From assembly GCA_904393115.1 (NCBI GenBank), contig CAJFMX010000009.1, positions 1 to 64,000 of the forward strand: DNA of 64,000 nt. Direction: 5' to 3'. Positions within the stretch are counted from its first letter, which is position 1. Each line of letters starts with the position of its first letter. The translations under genes were made by a program, and so were the position numbers. The DNA comes from an uncultured Clostridia bacterium. GTDB taxonomy: Bacteria > Bacillota > Clostridia > Christensenellales > UBA1750. The notes under the pieces are model-generated. The model had not been told where the DNA came from. It ran no database searches and worked only from the letters and a program-made list of their open reading frames with translations. Below, piece after piece: positions 8,430 through 16,935 of the stretch.

Positions 8430-9827
8430 TTAGAGCACGCGCTTGTGGGCCATGAGCTCCTCGAAGAACTCGGGGTCCGCCGCAAAGACCATCTGCTCCA
8501 GCTCCTCGTCGCCCATGACGGTGTTGCGGCCGGCGGCGTACTCGGCGTCCACCTTCTCCTTGACGGCGGCCACGATCGCGTGGCGCTTGTCGAGGGTGTT
8601 CTCGCCCTTGAGGTTGAAGTAGCCGTTCATCCAGTGGGCGATGCCCGCAAGGCCGGAGTGGCTGTCCACGGCGACCGTCGCCGGGCGGTTGAGGATCTTC
8701 GCGGTGTCGAAGATGTTGTAGATCTCCTCGTCCTTGAGCAGGCCGTCGGCGTGGATGCCGGCGCGCGTGCTGTTGAAGGCCCGGCCCACAAAGGGCGTGC
8801 GCGGCGGCACGACGTAGCCGATGTCCTTTTCGAAGAACTCCGCGATGTCGGTGATGGCGGTAAAGTCCATGCCGTCCTGCGTGCCGCGCAGCTGCGCGTA
8901 CTCGATGGCCATGGCCTCCAGCGGGCAGTTGCCCGTGCGCTCGCCGATGCCCAGCAGCGCGCAGTTGACGGACGAGCAGCCGTAGAGCCAGGCGGCGTCG
9001 GCGTTGGTGACGACCTTGTAGAAGTCGTTGTGGCCGTGCCACTCCAGCCAGGCGCTGGGCACGTCCGCGTAGTGCCGGAGGCCGTACATGATGCCCGGCA
9101 CGGACCGCGGCAGCGCGACGCCCGGGAAGGAGACGCCGTAGCCGAGCGTGTCGCAGGCGCGGATCTTGATGCGGATGCCGCTCTCCTTGGCAAGGTTCAT
9201 CAGCTCCGTCGCAAACGGCACCACAAAGCCGTAGAAGTCCGCGCGGGTGATGTCCTCAAAGTGGCAGCGCGGGCGGATGCCGTGGTCGAGCGCAGCGCGG
9301 ACGATGGACAGGTATTTGTCCATGGCCTGGCGGCGCGTCATGTGCATCTTCTTGAAGATGTGGTAGTCCGAGCAGGAGACGAGGATGCCCGTCTCCTGCA
9401 GGCCCATCTCCTTGACGAGCTCAAAGTCCTTCTCGTTTGCGCGGATCCAGGAGGTGACCTCCGGGAAGGGCAGGCCCAGCTCCAGGCACTTGCGCACGGC
9501 CTGCTTATCCTTGTCCGTATAGAGGAAGAACTCGCTCTGGCGGATGATGCCCTTGGGCCCGCCCAGGCGCGCCAGCAGCTTATAGAGCGCCACGATCTGG
9601 TCGACCGTAAAGGGGGAGCAGCTCTGCTGGCCGTCGCGGAAGGTGGTGTCCGTGATCCAGATCTCGTCCGGCATGTGCAGCGGCACGACGCGGTGGTTGA
9701 ACGCGATCTTGGGCACAGAGGAGTATTCGTACAGCTCGCGGTAGAGGTTCGGCTCCTCCACGTCCTGCAGCCGATACTTGTAGTTTGCCTGCTCCAAAAG
9801 GTTGGACTTAGCGTCAAATTCCAGCAT
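8430..9827 (-). CDS. HMGL-like acyltransferase, candidate Re-citrate synthase
   Basis: This 465-residue protein belongs to the isopropylmalate/homocitrate synthase superfamily. It has the N-terminal signature DTTFRDGQQS (usual form DTTLRDGEQ) and a metal-binding HGHNDFYK segment. It lacks the C-terminal allosteric domain of LeuA. The unusual N-terminus, variant signature and length agree with the Re-type citrate synthase described in clostridia, which makes citrate from oxaloacetate and acetyl-CoA. LeuA or homocitrate synthase remain possible. It lies directly downstream of an aspartate aminotransferase, which supplies oxaloacetate chemistry. An AAGGAGG site precedes the ATG. Confidence 0.7.
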   Translation of the reverse strand: MLEFDAKSNLLEQANYKYRLQDVEEPNLYRELYEYSSVPKIAFNHRVVPLHMPDEIWITDTTFRDGQQSCSPFTVDQIVALYKLLARLGGPKGIIRQSEFFLYTDKDKQAVRKCLELGLPFPEVTSWIRANEKDFELVKEMGLQETGILVSCSDYHIFKKMHMTRRQAMDKYLSIVRAALDHGIRPRCHFEDITRADFYGFVVPFATELMNLAKESGIRIKIRACDTLGYGVSFPGVALPRSVPGIMYGLRHYADVPSAWLEWHGHNDFYKVVTNADAAWLYGCSSVNCALLGIGERTGNCPLEAMAIEYAQLRGTQDGMDFTAITDIAEFFEKDIGYVVPPRTPFVGRAFNSTRAGIHADGLLKDEEIYNIFDTAKILNRPATVAVDSHSGLAGIAHWMNGYFNLKGENTLDKRHAIVAAVKEKVDAEYAAGRNTVMGDEELEQMVFAADPEFFEELMAHKRVL

Positions 9828-9878
9828 GGGTTGCCCTCCTTTTTCTCTGAGTTTTTTTAGTGGGAAGCGCCGCGCCCG

Positions 9879-11075
9879 TCAGTCGGTCAGGCGGGAGACG
9901 AAGTCGGCGATGCGGGAAAGGCCCTTTTCGATGTTGGCCATGTTCGTGGCGTAGGAGAGGCGGACAAAGCTGTCCGCGCCAAAGCCGATGCCCGGCACGA
10001 CCGCGACCTTGCTGTCCTCCAGCAGGAGGCGCGTAAAGCTCATGGAGTCCACGATCGCTTCGCCATTGAGCTTCTTGCCAAACAGGCCCGAGATGTTCAT
10101 CATCACGTAGAAGGCGCCCTTGGGCGGGATGCAGGAAAGGCCCGGGATGCCGTTGATCAGCTCCACGATGCGGCGGCGGCGGCGGTCAAACTCGGCCACC
10201 ATGCTCTTGAGCTGCGTGTCCGGCCCGGAGAGCGCCGCGAGCGCGGCGTACTGCGCAATAGAGTTGGGGTTGGAGGTGGAGTGGCTCTGGTAGTTGGTCA
10301 TGGCCTTGGCCACTTCCACGGGCGAGGCGGTGTATCCAATGCGCCAGCCGGTCATGGCGTAGGCCTTGGACATGCCGTTGATGGTGATGGTGCGCGCCTT
10401 GATCTCGTCGCCCAGGGAGGCGATGGAGACGTGCTCCGCGCCGTCATAGACAAGGTATTCGTAGATCTCGTCCGAGATGATGTAGAAATCGTGCTTGACG
10501 GCGAGCCTGCCGATGTCCTGAAGCTCCTGGCGGGTGTAGACAAAGCCGTTGGGGTTGTTGGGGGAGTTCAGGATGATGGCGCGCGTCCGGCCGGTGACGG
10601 CGGCCTCGATCTCGCAGGGCAGGAGCTTAAAGCTGTTCTCCTCCCTCGCCTGCACGACGACGGGAACGCCGCCCGCCATGCGCACCAGCTCCGGGTAGCT
10701 CACCCAGAAGGGGCCCGGCACGATGACCTCGTCCCCCTCGTCCAGCAGCGCCTGGAAGGAGTTGAACAGGGAGTGCTTCGCGCCGTTGGAGACCACGATC
10801 TGGCTCGGCTCGTAGTGCAGGCCGTTGTCGCGCAGGAACTTCTCGCAGATGGCCTTCTTGAGGTCCATCGTGCCCGAAGCGGGCGTATACCGCGTCATGC
10901 CCTTGTCCAGGGCCTCCTTTGCGGCCTGGCGGATGTGCTCGGGCGTATCAAAATCCGGCTCGCCCGCGCCAAAGCCCACGACGTCCAGGCCCTGGGCCTT
11001 CATCTCCTTGGCCTTGGCGTCGATCTCCAGCGTGACCGAACCCTTGATATTTTGACAGCGCTTGGATATTCTCAT
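9879..11075 (-). CDS. Class I aspartate aminotransferase family enzyme
   Basis: The roughly 398-residue PLP enzyme has the class I fold marks: GAGEPDFDTP at the N-terminus, NSPNNPNG, the PLP-lysine motif SKAYAMTGWRIGY, and the substrate-carboxylate arginine in FVRLSYA. It should move the amino group between aspartate and 2-oxoglutarate, but related enzymes use other amino acids. The start at 11075 is chosen because a GAGGAAAGG site precedes it; upstream sequence is leader. It is the first gene of the block with the citrate-synthase-like gene. Confidence 0.88.
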   Translation of the reverse strand: MRISKRCQNIKGSVTLEIDAKAKEMKAQGLDVVGFGAGEPDFDTPEHIRQAAKEALDKGMTRYTPASGTMDLKKAICEKFLRDNGLHYEPSQIVVSNGAKHSLFNSFQALLDEGDEVIVPGPFWVSYPELVRMAGGVPVVVQAREENSFKLLPCEIEAAVTGRTRAIILNSPNNPNGFVYTRQELQDIGRLAVKHDFYIISDEIYEYLVYDGAEHVSIASLGDEIKARTITINGMSKAYAMTGWRIGYTASPVEVAKAMTNYQSHSTSNPNSIAQYAALAALSGPDTQLKSMVAEFDRRRRRIVELINGIPGLSCIPPKGAFYVMMNISGLFGKKLNGEAIVDSMSFTRLLLEDSKVAVVPGIGFGADSFVRLSYATNMANIEKGLSRIADFVSRLTD

Positions 11076-11177
11076 CTTGCATCGCCTTTCCTCAATGATA
11101 TATGCAGCCCCATTGCAGCAGTTTTTGCATTTGCATTCCCCCTGGGCTTTCCTTCCGGCACAGAGGGCGATACTCGC

Positions 11178-11206
11178 ATTGTACTCCATCCCATGCAGAT
11201 TTGCAA
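11178..11206 (-). promoter_or_regulatory. Promoter of the aminotransferase gene
   Basis: On the minus strand TTGCAA (11206-11201) and TACAAT (11183-11178) are exactly 17 bp apart. The transcript would carry a leader of roughly 95 nt. The gene-free stretch 11076-11405 holds this promoter, the leader and the degV terminator; I see nothing else in it. Confidence 0.75.
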
Positions 11207-11321
11207 GCGATTTCATTCAAAAATTCAAAATTTTCCGTTAAGTCCGCCGGCCTGCGCAGGGATATGCAAAAACGCGCTCCCCGGTCTTTCAAAACGAACG
11301 GGCGAACAGAGGACCCAAAAC

Positions 11322-11362
11322 GGCAGAGGGCCCTCCCCCGCTTTTGGGGGCGGCCCGCTGCC
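11322..11362 (-). terminator. Probable terminator of the DegV gene
   Basis: A long GC-rich dyad (11322-11338 with 11346-11362, some mismatches) ends on the minus strand in GTTTTGGG. The U-tract is weak, but the position fits the end of the degV transcript. Confidence 0.5.
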
Positions 11363-11405
11363 TGCATGAAAATACATCTGCCCAAGGGAACGCCTGCAAA
11401 AAAAC

Positions 11406-12272
11406 TCAGCGCGGCTCGCCGAGGAAGAAGAGCGCGATGGTGTCCGGCCCGGAGTGCGAGCCGATGACGGGGCCGATGTTGTGGATCTTGATCTCCTGGA
11501 CGTTCCACTGCTGCCGGATGCTGTCGGCCAGGGCCTGGGCGTCGGCCTCGCTGTCGCCGTGGGAGATGAAGACGACCTGCTCCTCCGGCCGGATGACGGT
11601 GGCCTTCATGTGGTCCAGGAGCGCGCGGATGGAGCGCGCGCGGCCCTTCGCCTTTTCGACGGGGATGAGGCGGCCGGCGTCGTCCACGTGGAGGACGGGC
11701 TTGATGGAGAGCATGGTGCCCACAAACGCCGCCGCCGCGGAAACGCGCCCGCCGCGCCGCAGGTGGTTGAGGTCAAAGACCGTGAACCAGTGGCAGACCT
11801 TGCCCTTGTTCTCCTCGAGCCAGGCAACGTTTTCCGCAAGGCTCATGCCGGCGTCGCGGTTGTTGAGCGCGTAGTGCGCAAGCAGGCCCTGGCCCATGGA
11901 GGCGCACAGGCTGTCCACGACCGCGACGGTCCGCTCGGGGTAGCGGGCCTTCAGCTCCTCCGCGGCGAGGCGCGCGCTCTGGTACGTTCCCGAGAGCGCC
12001 GAGGAGAAGGCGAGATAGAGCACGTCCTCCCCGGATTCCAGGACGGGCGAGAAGTTCCTGCAGAACTCCTCCGTGTTGATCTGCGCGGTGGTCGAGGTCG
12101 CGCCCTCGCGCAGCTTGCCGTAGAACTCCTTGCAGCTCATGGACTGGCCGAAGTCGTCCAGGTATTCCTTGCCGCCGATGTGGAAGCGGAGCGGGATGAC
12201 GGAGAGTGCGCGCGCGAGCACATAGTCCTTGGGCAGATCGGAGCAGCTATCGGTAAACACCCTGTATGCCAT
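11406..12272 (-). CDS. DegV family protein (fatty-acid-binding)
   Basis: This 288-residue protein has the DegV pattern: N-terminal TDSCSDLP, the middle STTAQI segment, LSGTYQSA, and the C-terminal GPVIGSHSGPDTIALFF block. DegV/FakB proteins bind a fatty acid and, in species with FakA, present it for phosphorylation before phospholipid synthesis. No FakA gene is nearby. The protein is full length and cytosolic. It has its own promoter and terminator, so it is probably monocistronic. Confidence 0.93.
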   Translation of the reverse strand: MAYRVFTDSCSDLPKDYVLARALSVIPLRFHIGGKEYLDDFGQSMSCKEFYGKLREGATSTTAQINTEEFCRNFSPVLESGEDVLYLAFSSALSGTYQSARLAAEELKARYPERTVAVVDSLCASMGQGLLAHYALNNRDAGMSLAENVAWLEENKGKVCHWFTVFDLNHLRRGGRVSAAAAFVGTMLSIKPVLHVDDAGRLIPVEKAKGRARSIRALLDHMKATVIRPEEQVVFISHGDSEADAQALADSIRQQWNVQEIKIHNIGPVIGSHSGPDTIALFFLGEPR

Positions 12273-12312
12273 GGCAATCTTCCCCCTTTTTTCAGTTCCG
12301 GTTGTTGTTTCT

Positions 12313-12342
12313 ACTTTACCATCAACGGGCGGTGCTTGTCTA
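12313..12342 (-). promoter_or_regulatory. Putative DegV promoter
   Basis: On the minus strand TAGACA (12342-12337) and TAAAGT (12318-12313) are 18 bp apart, just upstream of the DegV start. Confidence 0.5.
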
Positions 12343-12376
12343 CACTTTTCCCGGCCGCGCCGCCGCCTTTTCTCTC

Positions 12377-12405
12377 TTGAAAAGCGCAGCCGGCTTTGCT
12401 ATCAT
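12377..12405 (+). promoter_or_regulatory. Promoter of the first isomerase-like gene
   Basis: TTGAAA (12377-12382) and TATCAT (12400-12405) are separated by 17 bp, about 50 bp upstream of the start codon. Confidence 0.7.
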
Positions 12406-12458
12406 CTAAGCAAGACCGACCCCGCGCAAAGATTCTCCAAAGAAGGGGGGACGCGCCC

Positions 12459-13217
12459 ATGCGTTTTTCGCTCAACACCATCGGACTTTTCCCCGGCCTT
12501 TCCTTTGAACAGATCTTTCCCCGGATGCGGCAGAGCGGCTTTGACACCTTCGAGCTCTGGTCCCTGGAGAACGTGGACACCGCGGCCCTGCGCCAGGCCA
12601 TGGACCGGCACGGCGTGCGCCTTTCCGCCTTCTGCCCGTCCTTCTTCGTGCTCAACGACCCCGCGCGGCAGGAGGAGTACATCGCCTCCCTGCGGCGCGC
12701 CCTCGCCCTGGCGCAAGAGCTCTCCTGCCCGGCGCTCATCACGCAGGTGGGCCAGGACACGGGCGCGCCCCGGGCGCAGCAGCACGCGGCGATCCTTTCG
12801 GGCCTGCGGCGCGCGGCGCCGCTGCTGGAGGCGGCCAATGTGACGCTGCTGGTGGAGCCCCTCAACGACGTCAAGGACCACAAGGGCTACTATCTGACGG
12901 ACTCCTTGGAGGGCTTTGCCCTGGTGGAGGAGGCCGGCTCCCCGCGCGTGCGCCTGCTCTACGACGTCTACCACCAGCTCCACATGGGCGAGGACGTGCT
13001 CTCCCGCATCGAGGCGCACCTGCCGCTCATCGGCCACTTCCACATCGCCGGGTTCCCGGACCGGGACGAGAAGCTCTTTGGCGGCGGCTTCGACTACCGC
13101 GCGCTGTTCGCGCTGCTCCAGGAGCGGTCCGTGCAGGTCCCGGTGGGCGTGGAGCTCTTCCCCTCGGACGCGGCGCAGACGCCGGAGCTGCTCGCAAAAC
13201 TTCTCCCCTTTGCCTAA
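12459..13217 (+). CDS. Sugar phosphate isomerase/epimerase family protein
   Basis: This 252-residue protein has the AP-endonuclease-2-like TIM barrel. Metal-ligand positions appear in LLVEPLND, LYDVYHQLHMGED, GHFHIAGFPDR and the terminal GVELFPS. This order is close to hydroxypyruvate isomerase and related sugar isomerases. The substrate is not known. ATG 12459 follows AAGGGGGG. It is the first of three consecutive plus-strand genes of small-molecule carbon metabolism, each of the first two with its own promoter. Confidence 0.85.
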   Translation: MRFSLNTIGLFPGLSFEQIFPRMRQSGFDTFELWSLENVDTAALRQAMDRHGVRLSAFCPSFFVLNDPARQEEYIASLRRALALAQELSCPALITQVGQDTGAPRAQQHAAILSGLRRAAPLLEAANVTLLVEPLNDVKDHKGYYLTDSLEGFALVEEAGSPRVRLLYDVYHQLHMGEDVLSRIEAHLPLIGHFHIAGFPDRDEKLFGGGFDYRALFALLQERSVQVPVGVELFPSDAAQTPELLAKLLPFA

Positions 13218-13227
13218 AAGTTCCGCA

Positions 13228-13256
13228 TTGAATCTCGCGCGCAAATCGTCTATACT
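13228..13256 (+). promoter_or_regulatory. Promoter of the second isomerase-like gene
   Basis: TTGAAT (13228-13233) and TATACT (13251-13256) are 17 bp apart and lie directly after the stop of the preceding gene. Confidence 0.75.
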
Positions 13257-13296
13257 TATGCTGGAAATCGAACAGACAGGAGGTTGTCTGAACACC

Positions 13297-14124
13297 ATGG
13301 ACATCAAACTCGGCTATCAGATTTACTCCGCCCGCGAGGAGGCGGAAAAGGACCTTGCCGGCGTGTGCGAAAAGCTCAAGGCTTTCGGCTATGACGGTGT
13401 GGAGTTCGCGGGCTTCTACGGCTACACCGCCGAGCAGATCAACGAGATCCTCGGCAAGACGGGCCTTGCGGCGGTCTCCTCCCACGTGCCGTATGCGAGC
13501 ATTGTGGAGGACATGCAGGGCACCATCGCCTTCCACAAGGCGATCGGCTGCAAGTACATCGCGGTGCCGTACCTGGACGAGGAAACCCGCCCCGGCGCGC
13601 CCGGCTTTGCCGCGGCCATCCGCAACATCTACAAGTTCGGCGCCCTGTGCCGCGCGGAGGGCATCCAGCTTCTGTACCACAACCACGACTTTGAGTTCGT
13701 CAAGCTCTCCGGTCAGTACGGCCTGGACTTCCTCTACGACGCGGTGCCGGCGGACCTGCTGGCGACGGAGCTGGACACCTGCTGGGTCAACGTCGCGGGC
13801 GAAGATCCCTGCGCCTACATCCGCAAGTACGCCGGCCGCTGCCCGGTCGTGCACCTGAAGGACTTCGTCGGCTCCAAGAAGGAGGGCGAGGTGCTCTACG
13901 CGCTCATCCAGGCGGACGGCTCGGACGACGTCAAGGTCGAGACCGAAAAGGAACCCGCCTTTGACTTCCGCCCCGTCGGCTACGGCAAGCAGAACATCCC
14001 GGCCATCATCGCGGCGGGCCTGGAGAGCGGCGCTTCCTGGTTCATCGTCGAGCAGGACCGCTCCAGCGAGCGCCCTGCGCTGGACGCCGCAAAGATGAGC
14101 TGCGACTACGTTCGCTCTCTTTGA
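13297..14124 (+). CDS. Sugar phosphate isomerase/epimerase family protein
   Basis: The 275-residue TIM-barrel protein is a second, distinct member of the xylose-isomerase-like family. It shows YHNHDFEF, LDTCWVNVAGEDP and VVHLKDFVGSK, the usual metal and substrate segments. Members include inosose dehydratases and sugar epimerases; the sequence does not decide. ATG 13297 is 13 nt from AGGAGG, which is long; an in-frame CTG at 13288 would be closer. The next gene starts 42 bp downstream and is probably cotranscribed. Confidence 0.85.
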   Translation: MDIKLGYQIYSAREEAEKDLAGVCEKLKAFGYDGVEFAGFYGYTAEQINEILGKTGLAAVSSHVPYASIVEDMQGTIAFHKAIGCKYIAVPYLDEETRPGAPGFAAAIRNIYKFGALCRAEGIQLLYHNHDFEFVKLSGQYGLDFLYDAVPADLLATELDTCWVNVAGEDPCAYIRKYAGRCPVVHLKDFVGSKKEGEVLYALIQADGSDDVKVETEKEPAFDFRPVGYGKQNIPAIIAAGLESGASWFIVEQDRSSERPALDAAKMSCDYVRSL

Positions 14125-14166
14125 CCGCATAAATCCCAAAACAGATTGAAAAGGGGGGTCATTTCT

Positions 14167-15018
14167 GTGACCATGAAGCCGTTTCCCCGCACGACGGTTG
14201 CGGGCGTCTCTCTCCCCCGCATGCTGATGGGCACCAACTGGGTGTACGGATACTCGCACACCGGCGCTGCCGCGGACAAGAACATCGTGCGCATGAACTC
14301 CAACAAGGAGGCCATCCAGGCGATGCTGGAGGCGTACCTCGCCTACGACATCAACGCCATCATGGGCCCCATCTCCGACAAGCCCTTCACCTACGACGCG
14401 ATCCACGCCGCCGAGGATAAGACCGGCAAGGGCATCATCCAGATCGACACGCCCACCCTCGTCATGGACGACAACGCCCAGGCCCGCAAGGAGAGCGAAG
14501 CCATCCTGGACAAGAGCCGCAAGGGCGGCGCGACCTTCTGCCTCATCCACCACTCGGCCGCCGAGCAGCTGGTCAACAAGAACAAGCGCACCATGGACCG
14601 CCTGCCCGACTACCTCAAGATGATCCGCGACCGCGGCATGATCCCGGGCCTGTCCGCCCACATGCCGGAGCTGATCCTCTACTCGGACCTCAACGGCTAC
14701 GACGTGGAGACCTACATCCAGATCTACAACTGCATGGGCTTCATGATGCAGGTGGAGATCGAATCCGTCAACAAGATCATCTGGGAGGCCAAGAAGCCCG
14801 TGATGACCATCAAGTCCATGGCGGCCGGCCGCTGCTCGCCGTTTGTGGGCATCACCTTCTCCTTCAGCACCCTGCGCCCCTGCGACATGGTCACCGTCGG
14901 CGCCATGACCGTCGACGAGGTCCACGAGGACGTGGAGATCGGCATGGCCGCCATCGAGCGCCGCCGCCCGGACCTGGAGGGCCGCAACAGCCCCAACAAG
15001 ACCGACATCATCAAGTAA
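14167..15018 (+). CDS. Uncharacterised protein, probable TIM-barrel enzyme
   Basis: I do not recognise a named family for this roughly 283-residue protein. Alternating hydrophobic strands and helices, with segments such as NAIMGPISDKP, FCLIHHS, GMIPGLSAHMP and PVMTIKSMAAG, suggest a (beta/alpha)8 barrel with several exposed acidic and histidine residues at strand ends. No signal peptide or membrane helix is seen. GTG 14167 lies 8 nt after AGGGGGG; ATG 14173 is the alternative. Its place after two sugar isomerase-like genes and before a strong terminator suggests a shared catabolic route. This is inference. Confidence 0.7.
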   Translation: MTMKPFPRTTVAGVSLPRMLMGTNWVYGYSHTGAAADKNIVRMNSNKEAIQAMLEAYLAYDINAIMGPISDKPFTYDAIHAAEDKTGKGIIQIDTPTLVMDDNAQARKESEAILDKSRKGGATFCLIHHSAAEQLVNKNKRTMDRLPDYLKMIRDRGMIPGLSAHMPELILYSDLNGYDVETYIQIYNCMGFMMQVEIESVNKIIWEAKKPVMTIKSMAAGRCSPFVGITFSFSTLRPCDMVTVGAMTVDEVHEDVEIGMAAIERRRPDLEGRNSPNKTDIIK

Positions 15019-15040
15019 CCCGCGCAAAAGGGAAAAACCC

Positions 15041-15086
15041 GGGGGCCGCGCACGGAGTGGATCCGTGCGCGGCTCCCCATTTTTTT
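15041..15086 (+). terminator. Strong intrinsic terminator
   Basis: GCCGCGCACGGA (15045-15056) pairs with TCCGTGCGCGGC (15062-15073), and a T7 tract follows at 15080-15086. Confidence 0.9.
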
Positions 15087-15102
15087 ATCCCCGTCTGCGC
15101 CG

Positions 15103-15749
15103 CTATGTGCGCGCCTTTTCCGGCTCCGTCGCCTCCTCCGGCGGCGCCCCGGCCGCCTGCGCGGGCTGACCGTGATGACGGAAAAGAAGATCTTCTTCAC
15201 CGGGATGTAGGTCAGCGAAAGGCCCAAAACCAGGAGATCCGTGAAGAGATACGCCCGCGACAGGCGCCAGTGCGTGACGTGGGAGATGGTCAGCGCCAGG
15301 GCGTCGTCGCCCCCGCTGGACCCGCCCTGCCGCACGATGATCCCAACGCCCACCCCGACAAAGGCCGCCCCCAGCACCGCCGCCAGGAGCGGATGGTCCG
15401 AAAGGTCCGGCAGCATCGGGGGAAACAGCTCCCAGACCTTGTAGCACAGCGAGACGCTGAGCGTAGAGACGGCGGACGTCCCGATAAAGCGCGCGCCCAG
15501 GTACCGGAACGCGAGCAGATAGCAGGCGGCGTCCAGCACGGGCGTGATGTACGCGGGCGAAAATCCCAGCCAGTGCTCGATCAGGAGCATGAACCCGATC
15601 ACGCCGCCCTCCGTGATGCCGGTCTGCTGGTGGATATTGTGCACGCCAAAGGAGCAGATCATCGCGCCGACCAGGATGAGGGCGAACTTCCTGCCGTTCA
15701 TCCCCGCGCGCATCTCCCTCCAAAGTTCCTTGCATCGATTGGCAAACAT
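15103..15749 (-). CDS. YitT family membrane protein, frameshifted near the C-terminus
   Basis: The frame from ATG 15749 encodes a typical YitT/DUF161 core. The marks are GVHNIHQQTGITEGGVIGF, several membrane helices, GVGVGIIVRQGGSSGGDD and the THWRLSRAY loop. At about 15160-15172 the frame loses a base: continuing in it gives an implausible arginine-rich tail without a stop for hundreds of bases. The neighbouring frame gives a sensible short hydrophilic tail ending at 15103. A sequencing error or a real late frameshift would both explain this. It is divergent from a MerR regulator gene whose operator lies in this gene's promoter. The function is unknown; a transport or metabolite-export role is often suggested. 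Confidence 0.78.
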
Positions 15750-15792
15750 TCTTTTTCCCGTTCCTCCTTGCATCTTTCCCTTCTCCAGAGAT

Positions 15793-15823
15793 AGAATAAG
15801 GGATATAGTAACTATATTGTCAA
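15793..15823 (-). promoter_or_regulatory. MerR-type promoter of the YitT gene with operator palindrome
   Basis: On the minus strand TTGACA (15823-15818) and TATTCT (15798-15793) are 19 bp apart. The spacer contains the perfect 15-bp palindrome ATATAGT-A-ACTATAT (15803-15817). An over-long 19-bp spacer filled by a dyad is the hallmark of promoters that MerR-family proteins activate by DNA distortion. The adjacent divergent gene encodes a MerR protein. Confidence 0.85.
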
Positions 15824-15836
15824 GGGGGGCTTCTGC

Positions 15837-16661
15837 GTGGAAAATTATTTTTCGATCGGCGAGGTGTCCAAGTATCAGAACATCTCCAAGCAGACGCTGA
15901 TCTTTTACGACAAGATCGGCCTGTTCCGGCCCGCATATGTGGACCCGGACAATGGATACCGCTATTACAGCGCCAGCCAAATCGACCAGCTGGACACCAT
16001 CCTCATCATGAAGCGCATCGGTTTCTCCCTCAAGGAGATCCGCGAGCACATGCAGCACTACAACATCGACAGCAGCCTTGCCGCCTTCCGCAGGCAGGTC
16101 GCGAGCATCGACCGGCAGATCGAGGAGCTGCGCCTGATCCGCAGCCGCGTGCTGCACCGCTGCGCGCAGATGGAGGCCTCCAAGGCCTACTGCCGGGCGG
16201 ACAACCCCGTCCTTGTGGAGGAGGTGGGCGCGCGGCACATCCTCTGCCGCGACGTTCCCCCGCCCTATACGCTCAAGGAGATCAGCATCGCGACCAAGCA
16301 GTGCTTTGCGGACTCCTTCCAGGAGAAGCTGCCGATCTTCTTTCAGTCCGGGGTCATCGTTCCGCTGGCGCACATCCTGGCCGGGCGCTACACGGAGGCG
16401 ACGGTGGCCTTCCTTTCGATCGAGGAGACCGACCGCGCGCCCAACGTCCGCCGCCTCCCGGCGGGAACGTGCGCCAGCCTCTGCCACGTCGGGGACTACC
16501 CGTCCATCGGCCGGTCGTACCGGAAGCTGCTGCAGTATTGCGCAGACCACGCCCTGAAGATCGTGTCTGACTCGCACGAGTTCTGCATCAACGACTACAT
16601 CACCTCGCGCGACGAGGCGGAATACATCACCAAGATCGAATTCTACGTCGAGCGCGCCTGA
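15837..16661 (+). CDS. MerR family regulator with C-terminal effector domain
   Basis: The 274-residue protein has the MerR winged helix at the start (FSIGEVSKYQNISKQTLIFYD, with the YRYY turn), then a long dimerisation helix (about residues 80-120). A C-terminal domain of about 150 residues resembles the GyrI/BmrR-type ligand-binding module. This makes it a BmrR-like sensor of small, often cationic or aromatic, molecules. GTG 15837 is seven bases after AGGGGGG. It very likely controls the divergent YitT gene and its own transcription through the palindrome at 15803-15817. Confidence 0.88.
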   Translation: MENYFSIGEVSKYQNISKQTLIFYDKIGLFRPAYVDPDNGYRYYSASQIDQLDTILIMKRIGFSLKEIREHMQHYNIDSSLAAFRRQVASIDRQIEELRLIRSRVLHRCAQMEASKAYCRADNPVLVEEVGARHILCRDVPPPYTLKEISIATKQCFADSFQEKLPIFFQSGVIVPLAHILAGRYTEATVAFLSIEETDRAPNVRRLPAGTCASLCHVGDYPSIGRSYRKLLQYCADHALKIVSDSHEFCINDYITSRDEAEYITKIEFYVERA

Positions 16662-16737
16662 CGCGCACCCATTTTCCCTCCCGCGCATAGTCTAGGGATG
16701 GGGTTGTGCATCCGCAGCCCCAAGGGAGGATTTCCGC

Positions 16738-16935
16738 ATGTTCTATGCTTGCAATGCGCAGGGCGGCCGCGCTGCCATGCGCTATTCGATCGACGCGCCG
16801 CTGGCCATGGCCTATGTGCCCATGCAGGTTTGGCGCAACCTCTACAGCGCGCGCGACGCGCTCGCGCAGGGCACGCTCTTTTCCGAGCTGAATCTGCCCT
16901 TCCTGGGAAGGGAGGGACTGCGCAGTGTCTGCTGA
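16738..16935 (+). CDS. cotJA: Spore coat-associated protein CotJA
   Basis: This 65-residue protein has the CotJA core YVPMQVWRNLY and the GTLFSELNLPF ending. An AAGGGAGG site precedes ATG 16738. In Bacillus, CotJA is part of the inner spore coat and needs CotJC. It is the first gene of cotJABC and overlaps cotJB by 11 bases. Upstream, CATAGTCT (16686-16693) resembles a sigma-E -10 box, but I find no convincing -35 partner. Confidence 0.88.
   Translation: MFYACNAQGGRAAMRYSIDAPLAMAYVPMQVWRNLYSARDALAQGTLFSELNLPFLGREGLRSVC

Noticed and set aside
11076..11177. T-box or other riboswitch before the aminotransferase
   Set aside because: No T-box sequence, specifier loop or antiterminator pairing was found.
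16670..16693. Sigma-E promoter before cotJA
   Set aside because: CATAGTCT fits a -10 box but no -35 partner sits at the right distance, so I do not list it as a feature.
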